DNA from: Bacillota bacterium
GTDB taxonomy: Bacteria > Eremiobacterota > SpSt-956 > JAKJGF01
Length of the DNA stretch: 21,714 nucleotides
Direction: 5' to 3'
NCBI GenBank assembly: GCA_029555925.1
Contig: JAKPQU010000556.1
Span: 1-21,714, forward strand
A model generated the notes under the pieces. The model was given only the letters and a program-made list of their open reading frames with translations, ran no database searches and was not told the origin of the DNA. Position 1 is the stretch's first letter; each line of letters opens with the position of its first letter. Positions 6,947-12,497 of the stretch are shown here, one piece after another. The translations under genes and the position numbers were made by a program.

Positions 6947-8026
6947 TTATTTACTTCCAAGGATTACTTTGACTTCATTAGACTCACTTATGAGACGTAT
7001 AACCATAAGATTGATTGTTTCTTCTCCTGTATTCATTATTTGCTGCAGATCTTCTTCTTCTTTAATGTCCTTTTTATCGGCAGAAGTGATGAGATCGAAC
7101 TTTTTTATACCGGATTTTGCAGCGGCGCTGTTCTCTGCAATGTCTTTTATTATGAGCCCTTTTTCCGATGAATAAATAGGTTTCATTATGTCAGGAATAG
7201 TATCGATATCCCATCCCATTGACAGTTCTTTTTTGATACTGAATATGATAGGCACAGGTTTTCTTCTTACAAATACTATATTAATTTCATCTCCGATATG
7301 TTTGTTCTCCAGTATATCTTTAATCTGTCCTTCTTCTTCCACTTCCACTCCGTCGAATTTTATTATAACATCGCCTGTCTGAAGCCCTGCTGTCTGTGCA
7401 GGACTGTCCGGTATAACCTTTCCTACGTGAAGACCTTTGGTAACACCATAAAATTCTTTCAGGTAGTCAGGCATTTGAATAATAAGCATACCAAGCCATG
7501 GCCTGCCTGATTTTGCAGGTTTATAACTTAAATCCTGTCCTATTTCTTTCATGGATAGGTTAAAGAATTTATCCAGGGGCTGTAAAAAACCTGTTCTGGA
7601 AGAAATTATTTTCCTGTTTTTTCCTATTAAATACATGTCAGGAAACTGTCTTTCTATTTTATAAAGGTCATGGATGGTTTTGTCCCTGTCCAGTATGACA
7701 GGAAAATTTATATTTTGTTCCTTTGTATATATAGATAATGCATTGTAGCACTCTTCGTCTGCAGTGATTATAATAATATTTAAAAAGGCACCGGGAAAGT
7801 CTGATTTTAATTTGTTCATAGACATTATTTCTCTCTTGCCCGGATCATCAAGGTATTTTATAAAATAAATGAACAGGTTGGTTTGACTGTAATGTTCAAG
7901 TGTAACCTCTTTCCCGTTCTGATCTACAGCTTTAAAATCAGGAGCACTTTCTCCTTTTTCCAGTGAAGCCATTGAAGAGAGCGCAGAAAAGAGAAACAGT
8001 AACAGAATAAAAATAAATTTTTTCAT
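6947..8026 (-). CDS. Exported thioredoxin-fold protein with two PDZ domains, redox cysteines absent
   Basis: The protein has 359 residues. Signal peptide 1-20 is followed by a peroxiredoxin/TlpA-like domain (about 22-160) opening with GESAPDFKAVDQNGKEVTL. Where the family has its CxxC or peroxidatic Cys (after the LFIYFIKYL strand, about 59-64) this protein reads LDDPGK. The only cysteine in the mature chain is C93, in a helix. The cis-proline position (QFPDMYLIG, P129) is kept. Two PDZ domains follow (about 175-262 and 285-355), with GLHVGKVIPDSPAQTAGLQ and GLIIKDIAENSAAAKSGIK. No protease domain is present. I infer a non-catalytic periplasmic binding or scaffold protein. The start is well supported: AGAGAGG lies 8 nt before the ATG. 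Confidence 0.8.
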   Translation of the reverse strand: MKKFIFILLLFLFSALSSMASLEKGESAPDFKAVDQNGKEVTLEHYSQTNLFIYFIKYLDDPGKREIMSMNKLKSDFPGAFLNIIIITADEECYNALSIYTKEQNINFPVILDRDKTIHDLYKIERQFPDMYLIGKNRKIISSRTGFLQPLDKFFNLSMKEIGQDLSYKPAKSGRPWLGMLIIQMPDYLKEFYGVTKGLHVGKVIPDSPAQTAGLQTGDVIIKFDGVEVEEEGQIKDILENKHIGDEINIVFVRRKPVPIIFSIKKELSMGWDIDTIPDIMKPIYSSEKGLIIKDIAENSAAAKSGIKKFDLITSADKKDIKEEEDLQQIMNTGEETINLMVIRLISESNEVKVILGSK

Positions 8027-8052
8027 AATGTAAACCTCTCTGTGTTGTGATC

Positions 8053-8094
8053 GTAACGCGTAACGCGTAACGCGTGACGCGTGTCAGCGTCACG
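8053..8094. repeat. Heptamer array, GTAACGC/GTGACGC type
   Basis: Three GTAACGC units (8053-8073) are followed by GTGACGC (8074-8080), an 8-nt variant and a partial GTCACG. The end is roughly complementary to the GTGACGC unit, so a hairpin of the last part is possible. Confidence 0.7.
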
Positions 8095-8225
8095 ATATAA
8101 TATTAAATTCTCTTCCGGGTGACATAATCCTTTTATATGAGAATAATAGAAACTGTATGGTAATTATCGGCTTCCGGTCATGGCTGTCAGAGTGTATTTC
8201 ATAACAAATTACGGGTAATCTTCCC

Positions 8226-8252
8226 GTCACGCGTTACGCGTTACGCGTCACG
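8226..8252. repeat. Heptamer array, GTCACGC/GTTACGC type
   Basis: The units are GTCACGC, GTTACGC, GTTACGC and GTCACG. This is the complementary orientation of the array at 8053-8094, so together the two could pair over long range across the divergent promoter region. Confidence 0.7.
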
Positions 8253-8341
8253 AAACATTTGTTATGGAACTAACTATAATAGTATTGTTTTTTACCTGTT
8301 CCGGTGTTAAAATTATATATATAGGGAAAGGATTGATGCTT

Positions 8342-9268
8342 ATGTGTATAAAGAAATTTTTATTGTTTCTCTTGATTTTTTCTCTGGCTCATTCCGGAGT
8401 TTTTTCTCAGGACATATCCGAATTTATGGGTGAGATAAAATTTATGAATGAAAACGGAGGTTATTATGCCTTCATATCAGGAGGAAAACGTTACAACCTT
8501 GTTAATTTACCGAAACAGCAGGGACAGGTAAAGGAAGGTAAATATAAAATAACAGGATTACCTTCTATAAATGATCCTCTTTATACAGGTCTTATTCCTT
8601 TTCAGGTTACCCGTATGGAGTTTTTAGGGGCCTCACAGACAGGACAGAACGGAGAATTACAACTGACGGGTAATGTCTTTTTCTACAATTATGGCGGTAC
8701 ATCTACCTATCTGCTTGAAGTATCGGGAGCAAATAATACTAAAACCTATTATTCTCTTACAGGTATAGCACCGGGACAGATTGCAGAAGGTAAATACAGC
8801 ATTAGAGGTTATACAGATACTTCACAGAGTGGCAGTGCCATGGCTACTCCTCTTAAAATAACTAAAATAGAACCTGCAACTGCTGCAAATACCGCACCGC
8901 AGCAGGATACAACTCAGCAGAACAATCAGAATCAGGAGAAGCAGTATATGGGGATGATAATGTTCAGACCCATAGGCTCTGTCGGCGGTATCGGCTATTA
9001 TATGTTACAGACACAGGATAATCAGCAATTTGCCCTGATTGATCTGGGGCAGGAAGAAGGTAAGGTTAAACCCGGTTATTACAACGTAACAGGTGCTGTC
9101 GCACCTGATGCCCCCAATCCTTATAATATAAATATACCATTCATGCATATTTCAAATATAAATCTTATATCTGAAATACCCGGTATGAATGATAATACAA
9201 ATATGTTCCAGCAGGATGACGGGGAAGAAGACGGCGGAGAAGAAGACGGAGGAGGAGGTCTTTTTTAA
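8342..9268 (+). CDS. Secreted protein with three tandem beta-type repeats
   Basis: I do not recognise a family. The frame opens at 8264, but the best start is the ATG at 8342: AAGGA (8328-8332) lies 9 nt upstream and a clean signal peptide follows (MCIKKFLLFLLIFSL, cleavage near VFS-Q). The mature protein holds three copies of a domain of roughly 70 residues, sharing a pattern of G-x-hydrophobic-x-F near the start, Tyr-rich strands, then a G-x-hydrophobic-x-x-G-x-Y stretch: GQVKEGKYKITG, GQIAEGKYSIRG and GKVKPGYYNVTG. A Q/N/T-rich linker separates repeats two and three. The C-terminus is acidic and glycine-rich (DDGEEDGGEEDGGGGLF). The repeats suggest small OB-like beta barrels, but that is inference. 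Role unknown; probably periplasmic or surface located. Confidence 0.7.
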   Translation: MCIKKFLLFLLIFSLAHSGVFSQDISEFMGEIKFMNENGGYYAFISGGKRYNLVNLPKQQGQVKEGKYKITGLPSINDPLYTGLIPFQVTRMEFLGASQTGQNGELQLTGNVFFYNYGGTSTYLLEVSGANNTKTYYSLTGIAPGQIAEGKYSIRGYTDTSQSGSAMATPLKITKIEPATAANTAPQQDTTQQNNQNQEKQYMGMIMFRPIGSVGGIGYYMLQTQDNQQFALIDLGQEEGKVKPGYYNVTGAVAPDAPNPYNINIPFMHISNINLISEIPGMNDNTNMFQQDDGEEDGGEEDGGGGLF

Positions 9269-9273
9269 TTCTC

Positions 9274-9303
9274 TTGACAATATTCCTTTTTCTTTGATAT
9301 ACT
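9274..9303 (+). promoter_or_regulatory. Sigma-70-type promoter for the double zinc-ribbon gene
   Basis: TTGACA (9274-9279), an 18-nt spacer and TATACT (9298-9303) form a good consensus promoter starting 5 nt after the previous stop. Transcription would start near 9310, inside the short repeat at 9305-9325, about 50 nt before the ATG at 9359. Confidence 0.65.
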
Positions 9304-9304
9304 T

Positions 9305-9325
9305 GATAGCTGTCAGCTATAAGCT
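9305..9325. repeat. Short heptamer repeat GATAGCT/GTCAGCT/ATAAGCT
   Basis: Three 7-nt units ending in AGCT occur head to tail. They contain the symmetric ATAGCT-GTC-AGCTAT (9306-9320), which overlaps the predicted transcription start. It could be an operator, but its 7-nt period suggests it belongs with the intergenic repeats. Confidence 0.45.
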
Positions 9326-9358
9326 GGCATTCATTACAAAGAAAGGAAGTCTGTAAAT

Positions 9359-9574
9359 ATGTCAGTTTGTTTATGTCCTAAAAATGAAGAACACTGGTAT
9401 CCCGCTGATAACGAATATGATTTTTGTCCTCTCTGCGGCGAAAAGCTCTTTTTAAAATGCCCGAAATGTGAGGCTACTATTTTAAAGCCAGAACACAAGT
9501 TCTGTGTAAAATGTGGTAATGAATTCAGACCTGATATTAAAAAGAAAGACAAAGAAGAACAGGAAGAAGCTTGA
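9359..9574 (+). CDS. Small double zinc-ribbon protein
   Basis: This 71-residue cytoplasmic protein is rich in cysteine pairs: CLCPKNEEHWY at the start, FCPLCGEKL (about 22-30), KCPKCEAT (34-41) and FCVKCGNEF (49-57). The last three pairs fit zinc-ribbon knuckles, so at least one ribbon, probably with a second partial site, binds zinc. The C-terminal 15 residues are a charged K/E/D tail. No function is assignable; such proteins commonly bind nucleic acid or other proteins. GAAAGGA lies about 11 nt before the ATG, and a consensus promoter precedes it, so it is likely expressed on its own. Confidence 0.7.
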   Translation: MSVCLCPKNEEHWYPADNEYDFCPLCGEKLFLKCPKCEATILKPEHKFCVKCGNEFRPDIKKKDKEEQEEA

Positions 9575-9616
9575 TAAATTATTGAGGTGAGTAATAAATA
9601 ATACATACAGGTTCTC

Positions 9617-9635
9617 GTGACGCGTAACGCGTGAC
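9617..9635. repeat. Heptamer array, GTGACGC/GTAACGC
   Basis: The units are GTGACGC, GTAACGC and GTGAC. They lie immediately upstream of copy 2 of the 26-nt element. Copy 1 has a single GTGAC at the equivalent place, so this block looks like an insertion or expansion. Confidence 0.65.
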
Positions 9636-9647
9636 TGGAGGAAAACG

Positions 9648-9673
9648 TTTATTATATGCTTATGCTCAGGTCA
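9648..9673 (+). repeat. 26-nt repeated leader element, copy 2
   Basis: This is identical to 5972-5997. It lies 105 nt before the GTG start of the FlhA-TPR gene. It has no coding potential and no obvious stem. Confidence 0.7.
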
Positions 9674-9778
9674 ATAACTTTGAAAATCAGCTTCCCAGAT
9701 AACAGGATAAGAGTGGAGAATTACTTCGGACAAAATAAATTCAGATTTTCTCTGGAAAACTGAAAAAGAAGGAAAAAG

Positions 9779-11611
9779 GTGAAGAAGAACAGGCCAAAAA
9801 GTCATAATAAAGAGATAGTCTTTAATAGTGTCTCCCTTATAAATATAGAGATACCGGCACAGATGGAAGAATTACTCTCCGGTCTGGAAGATGGCATTTT
9901 TCGTCTCAGGCAGGATATAGCCGACGTATTTGGTTTTATTCCTCCTTCTATGACTGTTTCTTTTACTCAGAATAAAGAATATTACGATATAAAAATGGAG
10001 GATCTGTCTGTTGCAGGTAGCTATATAAATAAGGATTACATATTTATATGGGGGCCGGAAGAATGTCTGTCTTCTTTCAAAGGTATAAAAGGGACTGAAC
10101 CGGGTGGAAGCCAGGGAATATGGATTAAATCGTCGCTTAAAGATAGGGCTGTAAAAGAAGGATGCAGAATATATCTTCCTCTGGATATAATACTGGATAA
10201 TCTTCGTTTAATAGTTTTTAAACATATTCACCGTCTTCTCGGACTGGAACAGACGCAATTTCTCCTTGATACACTCCGTGAAAGTTATCCCGTCCTTATT
10301 GATCAGCTTGTACCGGGAGTATTTTCTCTCCTTGAATTGAGAAGGATTTTAAAGAATTTACTTTTAGAAAAAGTATCTTTACGTCCCTTGATTAATATTC
10401 TGGAGACTCTTGGAGATTATTCTCATCTGACAAAAGATACAGATCTTTTAACGGAACATGTCCGCCGTTCTCTTGGCAGTTATATATGTAAAGATTATAC
10501 AGACGACCATAATACTATAACAGTTATGACTGCCGATGCAAGAATGGAAAGAATATTCCTGAAAGGTATCGTAAGAACTGACCAGGGAGTTACTCTGGAG
10601 CTTGATCCAGAATTGAGACGAAAATTACGTGTTTCTCTTTCAGAGAATATAGAGAAATGTAAAGAACTCGGTCTGAGACCTGTCCTGGTTTCTTCCCCCG
10701 AAACAAGACTTCATTTGAAACGTTTTGCCGAATATTCCTATCCCGATCTCGTAGTTTTATCTATAGATGAAATTCCATCTCATATAAAAACTATTTCCTG
10801 TGGAATAGTTTCTATAGAAGATGCAGAAGCCTATATAGAATCCGGTGATCAGTATTATAAAGAAAATAAACTGGAACTGGCAGAAGCAGAATACATAAGA
10901 GCAGTAGAACTTGATAGCGCTAATGCAAGAGCACATTATGCACTGAGGCTTACATACAGGAAAATGGGAAAACTGGATCTGGCTCTCCAGGAATATAGAA
11001 AAGCTATAGAGCTTGATCCCAAGTATGAATTTATAGACCTCGGATTTGATGAAAAAGAGAAAAAACTGGACGATTTGATGGCAGAAAAATTAATCCCTGT
11101 AGAAAATCAGGATAAACAGGAGATTACCCCGGAAATAGAATTAATAATGCCTGAAGTAAAGAAAAAAGATTCTGCTTTAAAAATAGAAGAAAGTATTTAT
11201 ATAGACCATGATAGAATAGAAAAAATGAAAGGACTTAACCCGAGTTTTGCCACTATATTTAACAAGATGGGTGAAGATTATCTCAAAGTAAAAAACTACG
11301 AATCTGCAAAAAAAGAATTTAACAAGGCTATTGAAATCGATGAAAACTACCCGGAACCTCATAAAAACCTGGGAATTATTTATTTTCATGAACAGGACTG
11401 GTTTATGTGCAGAAAAGAACTTGAAAAAGCAATAGAAATCAATCCTGACTATCTGGATGCCTATATTTATCTCGGAAAACTTTTTAAAATGAGAAATATG
11501 AGAGATAAGGCCGAAAATGCATTTTACAGAGCATGGGATCTTGCCAACAAGAAATCAGATCTTAAAGCAAGAGAAGAGATAAAAAAAGAATTACAGGAAC
11601 TTAAACGCTGA
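9779..11611 (+). CDS. Soluble FlhA/FHIPEP cytoplasmic-domain protein fused to TPR repeats
   Basis: Residues about 25-345 match the cytoplasmic domain of FlhA/SctV, the export-gate protein of flagellar and type III secretion systems: LVPGVFSLLELRRILKNLL (177-195) with ETLGDYSHLTKDTDLLTEHV (209-228), then RPVLVSSPETR (300-310) and VVLSIDEIPSHIKT (325-338). The roughly 330-residue membrane half of FlhA is absent, and the protein starts directly with this domain after a short basic lead. TPR units follow at about 351-418 and 490-595, split by an acidic/basic linker (420-485). In true FlhA this domain binds chaperone-substrate complexes, so a docking role is inferred. Start is GTG, with AAGGA 5 nt upstream. 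Length is 610 aa. No other flagellar or secretion gene is in view; a prepilin gene follows. Confidence 0.85.
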   Translation: MKKNRPKSHNKEIVFNSVSLINIEIPAQMEELLSGLEDGIFRLRQDIADVFGFIPPSMTVSFTQNKEYYDIKMEDLSVAGSYINKDYIFIWGPEECLSSFKGIKGTEPGGSQGIWIKSSLKDRAVKEGCRIYLPLDIILDNLRLIVFKHIHRLLGLEQTQFLLDTLRESYPVLIDQLVPGVFSLLELRRILKNLLLEKVSLRPLINILETLGDYSHLTKDTDLLTEHVRRSLGSYICKDYTDDHNTITVMTADARMERIFLKGIVRTDQGVTLELDPELRRKLRVSLSENIEKCKELGLRPVLVSSPETRLHLKRFAEYSYPDLVVLSIDEIPSHIKTISCGIVSIEDAEAYIESGDQYYKENKLELAEAEYIRAVELDSANARAHYALRLTYRKMGKLDLALQEYRKAIELDPKYEFIDLGFDEKEKKLDDLMAEKLIPVENQDKQEITPEIELIMPEVKKKDSALKIEESIYIDHDRIEKMKGLNPSFATIFNKMGEDYLKVKNYESAKKEFNKAIEIDENYPEPHKNLGIIYFHEQDWFMCRKELEKAIEINPDYLDAYIYLGKLFKMRNMRDKAENAFYRAWDLANKKSDLKAREEIKKELQELKR

Positions 11612-11642
11612 CAGGGATTTTTGAGATTAGAGGGATTTACAG

Positions 11643-11682
11643 GAGTCCCGTTACGCGTAACGGATAACGCGTCACGGGACTC
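11643..11682. repeat. Hairpin containing heptamer units after the FlhA-TPR gene
   Basis: Two 16-nt arms (11643-11658 and 11667-11682) are complementary with one mismatch and an 8-nt loop. The outer part is GAGTCCCG/CGGGACTC, the inner part is built from GTTACGC-type units. It begins 31 nt after the stop at 11611 and could act as a transcription end or 3' stabiliser; no T-run follows. Confidence 0.6.
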
Positions 11683-11755
11683 GATAAGAACCGCATAATA
11701 TTGCTCCAGGTAAACGTCTGTTACTTCTGAAGATGCTTCACATTATGTTAATATC

Positions 11756-11790
11756 TTTACGCGTCATGCGTCACGCGTTATGCGTCACGA
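11756..11790. repeat. Heptamer array, GTCACGC/GTTATGC type
   Basis: Five 7-nt units run head to tail: TTTACGC, GTCATGC, GTCACGC, GTTATGC and GTCACGA. The array ends 14 nt before the ribosome site of the prepilin gene. Confidence 0.65.
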
Positions 11791-11817
11791 TCTTAATAAA
11801 TAAAGGAGAGAAATGAT

Positions 11818-12450
11818 ATGAAGCAAAATCTTTTTTTTACCATAAAACGTGGTTTACCTTTTAAAGGCCTGTCTTTTATTGAAATATTGATTTCTCTTGT
11901 TATACTTTCCACTGCCATAGTAATAGTTTCCGGTGTTATGTCTCATGGATTAATGGCAGTAAAAAAAGGCGAAAATGTATCTGTAGCAACAAATCTCGCA
12001 CAGGCACAGTTTGAAGCTTATGAAGGAAATTTCAGCATGATACCTTTTTATCCGGGTACTGCTTCCGGTTCAACCTATTACCCAGATCCTAACAGCCAGA
12101 CAGGGCTTTTTGTTCATCATTCTGTTGACCCCAATGATGTTGGATTGCCTTCAGGAACCTATCATGGAGCCGGCGATGATTTCTATCACCGTGCCCCTGA
12201 TTATGATCTTAATAGAGATGGATTTGGCAATGATATTCTTGAACCTCTCGAACCTGTTACAGTAGAAAGAACCGTGTTTATACCTGTTGTTGAAATAAAG
12301 CCATGGAGCAACGGATTCGATATAAATGAAATAAAACATATGAGAGTAACCATTTACTGGAAAGAAAGGGACGGAGAGGGAACACTCTCGGGATTAAAAA
12401 ATGTATCTTTTGAGGGATATATAGTAAAGGATAAGCCCAACCCATGGTAG
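11818..12450 (+). CDS. Type IV prepilin-like protein (PilV/GspI type)
   Basis: This 210-residue protein has a class III signal: a 17-residue basic leader ending in KG, then LSFIEILISLVILSTAIVIV. Prepilin peptidase would cut after G17, and the Glu at mature position 5 (E22) needed for assembly is present. The hydrophobic helix packs into pilus or type II secretion pseudopilus fibres. The globular part is unusual in being rich in D, N, P and Y, with a DLNRDGFGND stretch resembling an EF-hand/dockerin-type calcium loop. As a lone gene it could be a minor pilin; no assembly ATPase or other pilin is in this window. AGGAGAG lies 7 nt before the ATG, so the start is firm. Confidence 0.82.
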   Translation: MKQNLFFTIKRGLPFKGLSFIEILISLVILSTAIVIVSGVMSHGLMAVKKGENVSVATNLAQAQFEAYEGNFSMIPFYPGTASGSTYYPDPNSQTGLFVHHSVDPNDVGLPSGTYHGAGDDFYHRAPDYDLNRDGFGNDILEPLEPVTVERTVFIPVVEIKPWSNGFDINEIKHMRVTIYWKERDGEGTLSGLKNVSFEGYIVKDKPNPW

Positions 12451-12497
12451 TGAATAGTGGGCAGAGGGGACATCTTACTCACTACTCACTACTTACT
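12448..12497. repeat. Heptamer repeats between convergent gene ends
   Basis: TAGTGAA and TAGTGGG (12448-12461) begin at the prepilin stop codon itself. ACTCACT, ACTCACT, ACTTACT (12477-12497) run into the stop of the TPR gene. The two blocks are roughly complementary, so the 45-nt gap can form an imperfect hairpin between the convergent genes. Confidence 0.55.

Larger units (their letters stand above)
8027..8341. other. Divergent intergenic region with two heptamer arrays
   Basis: This gap of about 315 nt separates the thioredoxin/PDZ gene (-) from the three-repeat gene (+) and must hold both promoters. It contains heptamer arrays at 8053-8094 and 8226-8252. I see no gene and no clear -35/-10 pair. 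An in-frame ATG at 8264 exists but is unlikely to be used. Confidence 0.5.

Noticed and set aside
8053..8094. Repeat arrays as a CRISPR
   Set aside because: Units are 7-8 nt, contiguous and degenerate, with no spacers and no cas genes.
669..8143. Shared 12-mer TTTATATGAGAA at 669-680 and 8132-8143
   Set aside because: Flanking similarity is weak and a 12-mer of AT-rich sequence can recur by chance.
8264..8341. Upstream in-frame ATG for the three-repeat secreted protein
   Set aside because: It has no ribosome site, begins 12 nt after a repeat array, and would bury the clear signal peptide behind 26 extra residues.
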